This document shows positions 21,235 through 29,193 of a stretch of 64,000 nt of DNA, piece after piece; position 1 is the first letter of the stretch; each line of letters begins with the position of its first letter. The DNA lies in assembly GCA_016195805.1 (NCBI GenBank), contig JACPYT010000005.1:1-64000 (forward strand), given 5' to 3'. Below the pieces are notes generated by a model. That model had not been told where the DNA came from and did not search any database. It saw nothing but the letters and a program-made list of their open reading frames with translations. Source of the DNA: Hydrogenophilales bacterium (GTDB taxonomy: Bacteria; Pseudomonadota; Gammaproteobacteria; Burkholderiales; Thiobacillaceae). The translations under genes and the position numbers were made by a program.

Positions 21235-21379
21235 AGTGCTTACAGGGTAGCAAACTGCGCCTAAGCGTCAATAGGGCTAAATTTCAAACTGAGACACTAC
21301 CTGCCATCACGGCGGTCCGGCGGGATTTCTCGTCCTTTTTCCCCCTAGGCGGCAGTGAAAACGCCACGCTGCAACAAAA

Positions 21380-21402
21380 AACCCCTCCGCGCACGGAGGG
21401 GT
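21380..21402 (-). terminator. Rho-independent terminator for the DUF2173 cluster
   Basis: On the minus strand, CCCCTCCG (21401-21394) pairs with CGGAGGGG (21389-21382) and is followed by TTTTTTG. It lies about 60 bp after the last DUF2173 stop. A second perfect 11-bp hairpin, GTGCCGCTGCG (21417-21427) with CGCAGCGGCAC (21435-21445), sits between stop and terminator. Confidence 0.85.
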
Positions 21403-21462
21403 TGAGCGTTTGCAGCGTGCCGCTGCGGCCTGGACGCAGCGGCACGCCAGACTGCGAGGCGT

Positions 21463-21798
21463 CTATTCGTGAGCCGCGTCGCGCAGCGCCTGCATGACTT
21501 CGTTCAGCGAACCCTGCGCATTCTCGAACAGGCAGACCATGTTGCCCGAACTACATACCGTCATCGCGCCACCCTGCACGATCCACCCCTGCGACGGCGA
21601 CCAGCCGCGCATCTGCGTGAACAGGGACAGGAGATCGGTATTGCCCGACACCATGCGGCGGTACCACTGGGCGAATTTCGCCAGGCGCTCCATCAAATCC
21701 TGCGACAGCACGCCCTCGGCCTCCATCAGCATACCGTCGTCACGGAAGCGGCATACGGCCGTCACGCCATCGAGCACCAGAATTTTTCTCAGCGACAT
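21463..21798 (-). CDS. DUF2173 family protein, third of a tandem
   Basis: 111 residues. The layout follows the DUF2173 pattern: an N-terminal hydrophobic start (LRKILVLDGVTAVCRFRDDG), a central helix, then SQGWIVQGGAMTVCSSGN, where a conserved WxVxGG-x-x-x-x-V-C hairpin resembles roadblock/profilin-like folds. ATG 21798 has GAGGAG 8 nt upstream. Twelve bp after its paralogue at 21810. DUF2173 genes are frequent in sulfur-oxidising bacteria; no biochemical role is known to me. Confidence 0.8.
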   Translation of the reverse strand: MSLRKILVLDGVTAVCRFRDDGMLMEAEGVLSQDLMERLAKFAQWYRRMVSGNTDLLSLFTQMRGWSPSQGWIVQGGAMTVCSSGNMVCLFENAQGSLNEVMQALRDAAHE

Positions 21799-21809
21799 AC
21801 GCGCGCTCC

Positions 21810-22148
21810 TCAGGCAGCCTGCAAGGCATTGAAGGTGGCTTCGTAGTCGGCGTCGCGATTCCTGACCACCACGCCGCAGTTGCCGTTCACCACCACCGAC
21901 CATTCCAGACCCACCACCGAGAAGCCCTTCAGCGGCTGAAACCCGCTCTGCCCGGTGAGCGCTTCCCAGCCGCGCGCTTCCATTCCGGCGATCGCCTGAT
22001 TGGCGACGCACGAGCGCGTCAGCAAATCCAGTACCTGCGGGGTCAGTTCGGTACCTTCGCGCAGCATGTGCGACTGCAGGTCTCCCCTGTCGCTGTAGGT
22101 AAACGCCGCAAGCGCGCCCGGCAAATCCATCATTTTTTTCAGATCCAT
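21810..22148 (-). CDS. DUF2173 family protein, second of a tandem
   Basis: 112 residues, paralogous to both neighbours (LKKMMDLPGALAAFTYSDRG start; PLKGFSVVGLEWSVVVNGNC in the second half). GGGGGAG precedes ATG 22148. It differs from its sisters in the hairpin: the GGxxxTVC core is replaced by GLEWSVVV, so any ligand site may have diverged. Confidence 0.78.
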   Translation of the reverse strand: MDLKKMMDLPGALAAFTYSDRGDLQSHMLREGTELTPQVLDLLTRSCVANQAIAGMEARGWEALTGQSGFQPLKGFSVVGLEWSVVVNGNCGVVVRNRDADYEATFNALQAA

Positions 22149-22181
22149 CTTTCTCCCCCTTCTGTGTTTTGATGTCAGGCT

Positions 22182-22586
22182 TCAGTACAACGCTTCTTTG
22201 GTATTGCCTCCCAGTCTGGCATACAGGTTGACCAGCAGGTCGTCCTGCACGTCGCCGACCTTGGCGCGCATGATGGTCATGACGTCGTTCAGCAACTCGT
22301 CACGGTTCTCGATGAAGGAAAAATAGTTGCCGACCGCACACACCGTCACCTGGGCGCCCCGCACGATCCACCCCTGCACCGGACGACAGCCGCAGTTTTC
22401 GGCAAAGGAGTCGAAGATTTCGGATTGCATGTTGACCGACAGGGTATTGGCGCGGCACAGGATGGACGCCATGCGCGCGAATTCGTCGGTGAGGGCGCCT
22501 TCGTACGAGAAGCGGTCGCCACGGTATGCATATTCGCCGGCAGCGATAACGCCGGGAATTGCCATGAGTTGCTTTACGATCTGCAT
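22182..22586 (-). CDS. DUF2173 family protein, first of a tandem
   Basis: 134 residues: the DUF2173 domain (about 1-108, with CRPVQGWIVRGAQVTVCAVGN) plus a 25-residue C-terminal tail the paralogues lack. AAGGAGG gives ATG 22586 the strongest ribosome site of the three. Probably the first gene of a three-gene operon reading toward the terminator at 21380. Confidence 0.8.
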   Translation of the reverse strand: MQIVKQLMAIPGVIAAGEYAYRGDRFSYEGALTDEFARMASILCRANTLSVNMQSEIFDSFAENCGCRPVQGWIVRGAQVTVCAVGNYFSFIENRDELLNDVMTIMRAKVGDVQDDLLVNLYARLGGNTKEALY

Positions 22587-22665
22587 CGAGCCCCCTCCTT
22601 GATTTTGATTTATATGCGGTGCGCTGTGGCAAAGTGTCGCACCTCAGTTGCAATATAGAGCCTCC

Positions 22666-23103
22666 ATGCAAGACAACGCAATAGCCCCCATCCCCGCCAC
22701 TTTGCTGGCGCGCCTCGCCGCGATGATCTACGAGCTGCTGCTGGTGACCGCGGTCCTGTTCGTCGCCTCGCTACCCTTTCTCTACCTGGTCGGAAATGCC
22801 GAGACCGGCTGGCGGCATTTCGCCTTCCAGCTGTATCTGGCGGGCGTGCTGTTCGCCTACTTCAGCGCGTTCTGGATGCGCAGCGGGCAAACCCTGGCGA
22901 TGAAGACCTGGCGCATCCGGCTGGTCGACCAGAACGGCGGCCGCCCCACCCTCAGGCAGTCCGCGCTGCGCTTCGTTGTCGCGCTGGCGGGCCTGCTGCT
23001 GGCGGGCGCCGGCTTCTGGTGGGCGCTGTTCGACCGCGACCGGCAGTTCCTGCACGACCGGATCGCAGGCACCCGCCTGGTGCGCGTGCCGCGCAAGGCG
23101 TGA
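22666..23103 (+). CDS. RDD family membrane protein
   Basis: 145 residues. Typical RDD layout: LARLAAMIYELLLV near residue 13 (R and E replacing the usual R-D-D residues), two N-terminal membrane helices (about 18-40 and 50-70), SGQTLAMKTWRIRLVD, and a third helix before DRDRQFLHDRIAGTRLV at the end. Family members are linked to membrane transport or stress, without a single defined function. Its TGA overlaps the GTG of the next gene. Confidence 0.85.
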   Translation: MQDNAIAPIPATLLARLAAMIYELLLVTAVLFVASLPFLYLVGNAETGWRHFAFQLYLAGVLFAYFSAFWMRSGQTLAMKTWRIRLVDQNGGRPTLRQSALRFVVALAGLLLAGAGFWWALFDRDRQFLHDRIAGTRLVRVPRKA

Positions 23104-23531
23104 ACTGGCGCGACCACCTGCAGGCCCGTCTGCTGGACATCCGGCCGGACAGCGTGTGCGCACTCGATGCAGCGGCCCATCAGCTGGCCCGCGACGTACT
23201 GCGCGACATCCCGGTGCGCGCGCCCGGCAATCCGCCGGGGCAGCCGTGTACGTTGGCGCTGGGCATCGACGCGCTGAAGGGTCTGGACGCGCAGCAGGCG
23301 CAGCACCTGATCAGCCAGGCACGGCTCTATACCGCGCCGCGCATGCTGATCGCCGCGCCGCCGGATTGTGCGCTGGACGAGACCACGTTCCGCGCACTCG
23401 GCTTCATGCTGTCCGCGACGGACACGGCGGAAAACGTGCGCATCTACGATTACGACCTCACCACCTACAAGACCGTACCGGACTGGCTCAACGCCCGCTT
23501 CTGGGCGAACCCCGAGCGCTGGGAGCCCTAG
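23100..23531 (+). CDS. Uncharacterised protein coupled to the RDD gene
   Basis: 143 residues from a GTG at 23100 that overlaps the preceding stop (GTGA). Soluble, with an alternating alpha/beta pattern (CTLALGIDAL, PRMLIAAPP, FRALGFML) reminiscent of a Rossmann-like fold but without a cofactor motif. The end (LNARFWANPERW) is distinctive. I do not recognise a characterised family. Using upstream in-frame codons would only read through the RDD gene. Confidence 0.7.
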   Translation: MNWRDHLQARLLDIRPDSVCALDAAAHQLARDVLRDIPVRAPGNPPGQPCTLALGIDALKGLDAQQAQHLISQARLYTAPRMLIAAPPDCALDETTFRALGFMLSATDTAENVRIYDYDLTTYKTVPDWLNARFWANPERWEP

Positions 23532-23592
23532 CCCCACCGCGCAGCCTTGTCGCTTGCGTTACACTGCCCCTTACCTGTACAGCCCGACCATC

Positions 23593-24012
23593 ATGAATTT
23601 CATTCCCCACAACGCGCTTGAAGAACAGCTCGCCGCCGTCCATGCCGGCACGCTCGATCCCGAGACCTTCGTGCTGCAGCTGTTCGACCAGCAGCTGTTC
23701 ATGCCGGTACGCGACGAGAAGGATGCCATCCAAGGCTTCCAGCGCAGCACCCAGGCCGAGCCGCTGATCATCGAGGACGAGGACGGCGAGCGCGTGCTGG
23801 TGATGTTCACCAGCCCCGAGCGTGCCAAACCCTTTGTCGAGCATTTCCCCGGTTTTTCGGGCGGCCTGCTGACCGAGTTTTCCTGGCTGCTGCGCCGCAT
23901 CGGCGGCGGCGTGCCGATTGCGCTGAACCCGGGCTGGGACATCGGCATGGATTTCGATGCCGACATGATCGCGCAGCTGGTTGCGCAACTTCCCCCCGAA
24001 CAGCCGGCCTGA
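23593..24012 (+). CDS. SseB family protein
   Basis: 139 residues with the SseB N-terminal-type layout: HNALEEQLAAVHAGTLDPETFVLQLFDQQLFMP (written here only as a start and end: residues 5-37), then VLVMFTSPERAKPF and IALNPGWDIGMDF. The family is named after the E. coli rhodanase-linked SseB; its molecular role is unclear. Cytosolic; ATG 23593. Confidence 0.8.
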   Translation: MNFIPHNALEEQLAAVHAGTLDPETFVLQLFDQQLFMPVRDEKDAIQGFQRSTQAEPLIIEDEDGERVLVMFTSPERAKPFVEHFPGFSGGLLTEFSWLLRRIGGGVPIALNPGWDIGMDFDADMIAQLVAQLPPEQPA

Positions 24013-24038
24013 CACGCACCCTGCCTGCATCGCCTGCC

Positions 24039-25421
24039 ATGCTGTCCGACCACGCACTTGCCGCTTTCCGTTCCGCCCTCGGGACCGACCGCGTCTTCGA
24101 CGACGCCGCCACCCGTGCGCTCTATGCCTGCGATGAAACGCCGCGCCGAGTCGAGCCCGACGCCGTGCTGTTCCCGTCATCGCACGACGAGGTGGTGGCG
24201 CTCGCACGCGTCGCCTTCGAACATCGCATTGCGCTGACCCCGCGCGGCGCCGGCTCCGGCAACGTCGGCGGCGCGCTGCCCGACCCCGGCAGCGTGGTGG
24301 TCAGTTTCGAGTGCATGCGGCGCGTGCTCGAATTCGACCCGGCCAACCGGCTCATCGTCGTCGAGCCTGGCGTGGTCACCGATGAAATCGACCGCATCGC
24401 GCGCGGTGCCGGCCTGTTCTACCCGCCCGACCCCGGCAGCAACGCATATTGCCGCATCGGCGGCAACCTCGCGATGAACGCCGCCGGCCCGCGCGCCGTC
24501 AAATACGGCGTCACCCGCGATTACGTGCTGGGCCTGCGGGCCGTCACCGGCAGCGGCCAGGAAATCCGCACCGGCTGCCGCACCACCAAGGGCGTCACCG
24601 GCTACGACCTCACCCGTCTGCTGGTCGGCTCCGAAGGTACGCTTGCACTGATCACAGAAGCCACGCTGAAACTGCTGCCCGCGCCGCAAGCCATCGCCAC
24701 CCTGCGCCTGTGCTTCGCCAGCAACCGCGCCGCACTCGATGCCGTCAGCCGCGTCATGCACCAGGCCGTGATGCCCTGCGCACTTGAATTCATGGATCAG
24801 CGCGCCATCGATGCCATCCGCCCGACCGGCGCGGCGGACGACCTGCCGGCCGGCACCCGCGCGCTGTTGATGGTCGAGGCCGACGGCGCCCCGGAAGATC
24901 TGCCGCGCCAGATCGCCGCACTGGAGCAAGCCCTCGCCGGCGACGGCCTGCTCGAGATGAAGAGCGGCTTCGCCCGCGACGACATCACCCGCTTGTGGAC
25001 GGCGCGCAAATCGCTGTCGCATGCGGTCAAGCAGATCGCGCCGCTGAAGATCAACGAGGACGTGGTGGTGCCGGTGTCGCAGCTTGCCGACTTCGTCGAC
25101 TTCATCGACCACATGGCCCATACGCATCGGTTGGCCGTGGTGTCGTTCGGCCATGCCGGCAACGGCAACCTGCACGTCAACCTGATGGTGCATCCCGACG
25201 ACGCCGACGAAATGGAACGCGCCCACCTCGCGCTCGACGCCATCATGCTGCGCGTGCTGGCGCTGGGCGGCACGCTCTCGGGCGAGCATGGCATCGGCAC
25301 GGAAAAGCGCCGCTTCGTGCCGCAGGAAATCGATCCCGCCACGCTTGACCTGATGCGTGCGATCAAACGGCAATTCGATCCGCACGGCCTGCTCAACGCC
25401 GGCAAACTTTTTCCTGACTGA
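24039..25421 (+). CDS. FAD-linked oxidase of the GlcD/D-lactate dehydrogenase family
   Basis: 460 residues. An FAD-binding PCMH domain (about 35-215, with LTPRGAGSGNVGGALP and the pyrophosphate loop GGNLAMNAAGPRAVKYG) is followed by the FAD-oxidase C-terminal domain with HAGNGNLHVNLMV and GTLSGEHGIGTEKRRF, the metal and substrate-binding histidines of D-2-hydroxyacid dehydrogenases. Glycolate or D-lactate is the likely substrate; no glcE/glcF partners are adjacent, which favours a stand-alone dehydrogenase. ATG 24039. Confidence 0.9.
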   Translation: MLSDHALAAFRSALGTDRVFDDAATRALYACDETPRRVEPDAVLFPSSHDEVVALARVAFEHRIALTPRGAGSGNVGGALPDPGSVVVSFECMRRVLEFDPANRLIVVEPGVVTDEIDRIARGAGLFYPPDPGSNAYCRIGGNLAMNAAGPRAVKYGVTRDYVLGLRAVTGSGQEIRTGCRTTKGVTGYDLTRLLVGSEGTLALITEATLKLLPAPQAIATLRLCFASNRAALDAVSRVMHQAVMPCALEFMDQRAIDAIRPTGAADDLPAGTRALLMVEADGAPEDLPRQIAALEQALAGDGLLEMKSGFARDDITRLWTARKSLSHAVKQIAPLKINEDVVVPVSQLADFVDFIDHMAHTHRLAVVSFGHAGNGNLHVNLMVHPDDADEMERAHLALDAIMLRVLALGGTLSGEHGIGTEKRRFVPQEIDPATLDLMRAIKRQFDPHGLLNAGKLFPD

Positions 25422-25436
25422 TGTCACTGCAAAGGC

Positions 25437-25465
25437 TTTACAAGCGCAAAAGGCATCTATAGAAT
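25437..25465 (+). promoter_or_regulatory. Promoter of tRNA-Ala
   Basis: TTTACA (25437-25442), 17-bp spacer, TAGAAT (25460-25465), 13 bp before the mature tRNA 5' end. A GCGCG run between the -10 and the start fits a stringent-type discriminator. Confidence 0.6.
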
Positions 25466-25478
25466 GCGCGGCTTCGTT

Positions 25479-25554
<76 letters not shown>

Positions 25555-25570
25555 ACTAACAGGAAGATCG

Positions 25571-25753
25571 ATGCACAAGCTCGGCGTCATCACCACGCTG
25601 TTGGGGTTGATCCTGAGTGTCGTCGGACTGGGTGCTGGATTTTGGGAAATGCTGCATGGCAGCGGGAACGCCCAGACATGGCTCTCGCTGGTACCATTGG
25701 GATTCGTCGGTTTGATGCTCGGCGTTGTCCTGACCCAGCTTCCCAAGAAGTAG
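25571..25753 (+). CDS. Small two-TM protein between tRNA genes
   Basis: 60 residues with two hydrophobic helices (about 4-27 and 35-56) and a basic end (LPKK). AGGA lies about 8 nt before ATG 25571. It sits between tRNA-Ala and tRNA-Glu in the same direction, so it is probably part of their transcript. No known function. Confidence 0.6.
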   Translation: MHKLGVITTLLGLILSVVGLGAGFWEMLHGSGNAQTWLSLVPLGFVGLMLGVVLTQLPKK

Positions 25754-25802
25754 TAACGGCGCAAGCCGAGCAGTAAAGTTGGCGGTTCACACCGTCGTCC
25801 GG

Positions 25803-25878
25803 GTCCCCATCGTCTAGAGGCCTAGGACATCGCCCTTTCACGGCGGTAACCGGGGTTCGAATCCCCGTGGGGACGCCA
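25803..25878 (+). tRNA. tRNA-Glu(TTC)
   Basis: 76 nt including CCA. Acceptor GTCCCCA pairs with TGGGGAC; anticodon loop CTTTCAC gives TTC; T loop GTTCGAATC. Typical proteobacterial tRNA-Glu. Confidence 0.97.
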
Positions 25879-26333
25879 ATCAAATCAATCGCTTGCATTG
25901 ACAAGGTTGGCAAAAATCACACTGAAGTCAGCTAAAAGCCAGCCGGGTGTTCCTGGACTGACACGCCTTTGCGCTTTCTCTGCACGTGGAAAACTCAATA
26001 AAACCCGACTCAACGCCAGTGTGGATCGCTGCTGCGCTTCCTGACGCCGACCACAGCGGTTCCTTCGCCTCAGGCCCGCACCTGCATTGACCCCGCGATA
26101 AACTCTTTTCCCGCACCTCCGCCACATTCTCGAAACGCTTCATGTCCCTTCTCTTTTCTCTTGGATGAAGGTTTTGTCGCGTACAGCCCCTGGTCTAAAA
26201 ATGGAGCGGTTACACATCGGTAACAAACTGAAACCATCTGTTACCGCAGAGATATTCTCCGGATATATCGTGCTGCTTGAATGCCCCCAGGTGAGCAACT
26301 CCTGTTCGCCCCATTGAAGGAAGGGAATAAAAC
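25879..26333. other. Gap after tRNA-Glu; inverted repeat upstream of the exported protein
   Basis: No gene is supported. GGTAACA (26219-26225) and TGTTACC (26239-26245) form an inverted repeat with a 13-bp spacer about 90 bp before the ATG at 26334, and GGTTACA lies just ahead (26208-26214). Three related heptamers at roughly one-turn spacing could be a response-regulator site. Confidence 0.35.
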
Positions 26334-26672
26334 ATGAAATCCATCGTCTCAAAGAAACTTTCCGCTGCCTTGATCTCTTGTGTGGTTGCAGGCTTGTCCA
26401 CCAGCGCGCTGGCAGAATCCCACTGGGCCAAGACTCATCCCCGCCGTGACGAAGTCAATGATCGTCTGGCAAACCAGAACCGACGCATTCACCAGGAGGT
26501 CAAGGAAGGCGACCTGACCCATGCCCAGGCGGCGAAGCTGCACAAGGATGATCGACAAATCCGCCAGGAAGAACGTGACATGGCCAGCCAAAATGGCGGG
26601 CATATCACCAAGGCCGAACAGAAGACCCTGAACCAGCAGGAAAACACCGTCAGCCACCAGATCGGGAAATAA
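26334..26672 (+). CDS. Small exported highly charged protein
   Basis: 112 residues with a signal peptide (KSIVSKKLSAALISCVVAG, cleavage after ALA near residue 27). The mature part is hydrophilic and helical, rich in Gln, Glu, Lys, His and Arg, with a recurring H/Q-x-x-R-x-H-Q-E pattern (RRIHQEVKEGDLTHAQAAKLH, abbreviated: residues 49-69). Similar periplasmic proteins are widespread in proteobacteria but uncharacterised. AAGGAAGGG precedes ATG 26334; the upstream inverted repeat suggests regulated expression. Confidence 0.75.
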   Translation: MKSIVSKKLSAALISCVVAGLSTSALAESHWAKTHPRRDEVNDRLANQNRRIHQEVKEGDLTHAQAAKLHKDDRQIRQEERDMASQNGGHITKAEQKTLNQQENTVSHQIGK

Positions 26673-26961
26673 GCGGGGCCGTCCTTTACCCGGACGCGAT
26701 GGGTGAAGAGCCTCCCGCAAAAGCATGCCTGGCGACGCTTGGCCGGTTTCATGGCCAACCTCCGGCCTCTCGTGGCGCGTCAGGCCCGAACGGGTTTCCC
26801 TAGATGGGCGGCCAGATGGGACTCATCTGCAGGGCAAGCAGTCTCTTTGATAGCGCTCCCAGCCTCTCTGCAGCACAGCAATAGAAGATGATGCCTTCGA
26901 ATTTGCCATGCTGGCACAGGGTCGCAGAGCCAGAAGCGGACAACCAGGCTCTCAGGCCAGC

Positions 26962-27933
26962 CTAGGAAGCCTTGTGCCTGCTGCGGTAGCGCCATCCCAA
27001 CAGGCCAAGGCCCGCAAGCATGAAGGCAGCTTCAGACGGCTCTGGAACCGGCGCGACGGCGGTATAGCCCAGGCTCGCCATCAGTGTGAGGTCGCCCGCC
27101 GAGACGGGAAGCTTCTTCCCCGAGCTTGCGAAGGCATTGAAGGAGTCCACGGTCAACCCTGCCCAGTCACCGATGTCGCCGCCAGCAACGCTGTTGAAGG
27201 TATTGATATTCGTCACGCCGCCATCGACGGAGAAATAGGCTAAGGTGCCGCTCAGGTCGCGCACACCGGGCGCCGTATAGCGGTAGAGGTCCTGCACGGA
27301 CAACTTGCCCACGTCCAGGGAACTGAAGCGTCCCATCGCCTCGGAGATTTCATGCTCAGCGATGCCTGTGAAGTCGTATGTGCCGGACGTCACGCCATTG
27401 CTTGGATCAAAGTCGTAGAAATAGGAACTGCCGAAACCTATGGAGGCATCGGTGCTGGTCGGCGGCCCCGGCAAGTTGAATCCGAGGGCCTTGGCGTTCG
27501 CGGTGCTGATTTCCATCGCCATTCCACCGGGAGCGGAAGTGGGCAAGGTCTGCGAGCCCGGTGCCCCGGCACCGACAAGGGCATTCCTGACACTCGAATA
27601 CGATGGATCGACGACATAGGCTTGGGATCCACCCAGCCCCGTGAACGCTTGCCCATTCAGCGTGCCCCAGCCCACATTGAGATTGATGGTGATCGGGTTG
27701 CTGAAGCTTGTCTCATAAAAGCCGATGGCATTCTGAAAAGCCGATTGGAAACCCGAAGGCGCGCTGCCGACACTGGAGTCATAGGTGACATTGAACGTCA
27801 GCGCATGGGCCGGAGCCGACAGAAAGCCTGAAGCCACCGCCAATGCGGCTGCAAGCAGACGGGTACGCGATGGATTGATGCCGCACAACGACACAGTTGC
27901 CGCCACGCGGCAGCCCTTCGGGATCTTTGGCAC
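26962..27933 (-). CDS. Exported PEP-CTERM zinc metalloprotease-like protein
   Basis: 323 residues. Signal peptide at about residues 22-44 (LLAAALAVASGFLSAPAHA), a Gly/Ser/Asn-rich body, and HEISEAMGR near residue 210, an HExxH-related zinc motif of the HExxxEAxGR kind. The C-terminus carries a PEP-CTERM sorting signal: VPEPSEAAFML, a hydrophobic helix, then YRSRHK. Such proteins are processed by exosortase and usually go to the surface or matrix. Start is a GTG at 27933 with GGAGG 9 nt upstream; an earlier non-ATG start to 27996 lacks one. No exosortase gene is in the window. Confidence 0.8.
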   Translation of the reverse strand: MPKIPKGCRVAATVSLCGINPSRTRLLAAALAVASGFLSAPAHALTFNVTYDSSVGSAPSGFQSAFQNAIGFYETSFSNPITINLNVGWGTLNGQAFTGLGGSQAYVVDPSYSSVRNALVGAGAPGSQTLPTSAPGGMAMEISTANAKALGFNLPGPPTSTDASIGFGSSYFYDFDPSNGVTSGTYDFTGIAEHEISEAMGRFSSLDVGKLSVQDLYRYTAPGVRDLSGTLAYFSVDGGVTNINTFNSVAGGDIGDWAGLTVDSFNAFASSGKKLPVSAGDLTLMASLGYTAVAPVPEPSEAAFMLAGLGLLGWRYRSRHKAS

Positions 27934-28444
27934 GATTTGTATCCTCCAATTGAAAATTATTCTGTTTGTGCAATACGCTGTAGCATTTTGCAACATGCTA
28001 TAAGCAATCTACATTCCTTATATTACAAGCCATTGTTTCTATTGAGTATGCCATTTAGCCACGTTGGCGTATGTAAAATTATTCGACATTCTCGAGTTCC
28101 AGAGTTGGCGGCCCGATTTGTTCGGTGGGCATTATGAGGCGGATTTCGAAAGGGCCTATTTGAGACTGCCCGGCGAATCGATACCTGCTGCCCGATCTCG
28201 CTGAACCGCAAAACCCACATTCCCAAACGCCGTAGATAACGTCCGGCAGGTCGGAAGGAGAATGTCCGCGAATCCTGAAACTTCGCCTGGAAAAATCATT
28301 GCACGCATCGCCGCGGGTACAGCGCTAACGATATCCGCTGGCCACGATTCAGCGGGAGGCTCAAGGTGCTTTCCATGACGATCGCACCGTTATTAGGCAT
28401 CCGAGCCGAGAGCCAGCGCCCCGGCTGGAATCCCCCGTATTTAC
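27934..28444. other. Intergenic region, no gene supported
   Basis: The first 150 bp are AT-rich and presumably hold the promoter of the GTG-started gene at 27933. A 38-codon plus-strand ORF at about 28262 has AAGGAG only 2 nt from its ATG, too close for good initiation, and no recognisable sequence. Nothing else is visible. Confidence 0.4.
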
Positions 28445-28520
28445 TGGCGCCCCGAAGACGAATCGAACGTCCGACCTACCCCTTAGGAGGGGGTTGCTCT
28501 ATCCACTGAGCTACCGGGGC
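28445..28520 (-). tRNA. tRNA-Arg(CCT)
   Basis: 76 nt on the minus strand with encoded CCA. Acceptor GCCCCGG/TCGGGGC (one G-T pair), anticodon loop CTCCTAA giving CCT, T loop GTTCGATTC. It reads the rare AGG arginine codon. Confidence 0.96.
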
Positions 28521-28617
28521 GTGGCGCGCATTCTACCGAATAGCGTGTGGATTACCGAGCGCTGACAAACACACCCTGCCGGTCGCAGTCAGTCTATGAT
28601 GTGACACAGGAGAACTT

Positions 28618-29193
28618 ATGTTCAAAATGATAATGGGCGGACTGGCCATACTGCTGCTGGCCGCGAGCGCGGCTTTCTGGATGCTGAGACCCGGCACGCA
28701 GCGGATGGAAGGCAGCGCCGCGCCGGATTTTGCCTTGCCGGACCAGAACGGCCGGATTCATCGACTGGGCGATTATGCCGGGCGCTGGCTGGTGCTGTAT
28801 TTCTACCCCCGCGACGACACGCCGGTTTGCACCCGGGAAGCCTGCCGTTTCCGCGACGACATCGGCACGCTGGGCAAACTCGATGCGGCCGTGGTGGGCG
28901 TCAGCGTCGACAGCGCCCAGTCGCATGCCGCGTTTTCCCGCAAATACGGACTGCCGTTTCCCTTGCTGTCCGACCCGGACGGACGCACCGCCGCGGCCTA
29001 CGACAGCCTGCTCAACCTGGGACTGGTGCGTTTTGCCCGTCGTCATACATTCATCATCGCACCGGACGGGCGCATTGCAGCACGCTTCGACCATATCGAT
29101 CCTGCGCGGCACGCCGAGGAAGTCCGGGATGCCCTGCTGGGTTTGCAGCGCGCCAGAGCCACGCAAGTATTCTCGCCACCCGACCGTGCCTGA
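28618..29193 (+). CDS. Membrane-anchored BCP-type peroxiredoxin
   Basis: 191 residues. An N-terminal hydrophobic segment (about 4-22) anchors or exports the protein; the AhpC/TSA domain follows (PDFALPDQNG; PRDDTPVCTREACRFRD). The peroxidatic Cys in TPVC and a resolving Cys five residues later are as in atypical two-Cys BCP enzymes. It should reduce hydroperoxides in the periplasm, with electrons from an unknown donor. ATG 28618 follows AGGAG. Its last 8 bp overlap the diguanylate cyclase start. Confidence 0.88.
   Translation: MFKMIMGGLAILLLAASAAFWMLRPGTQRMEGSAAPDFALPDQNGRIHRLGDYAGRWLVLYFYPRDDTPVCTREACRFRDDIGTLGKLDAAVVGVSVDSAQSHAAFSRKYGLPFPLLSDPDGRTAAAYDSLLNLGLVRFARRHTFIIAPDGRIAARFDHIDPARHAEEVRDALLGLQRARATQVFSPPDRA

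Noticed and set aside
28262-28378. 38-codon ORF after AAGGAG
   Set aside because: The ribosome site is only 2 nt from the ATG and the peptide has no recognisable features.
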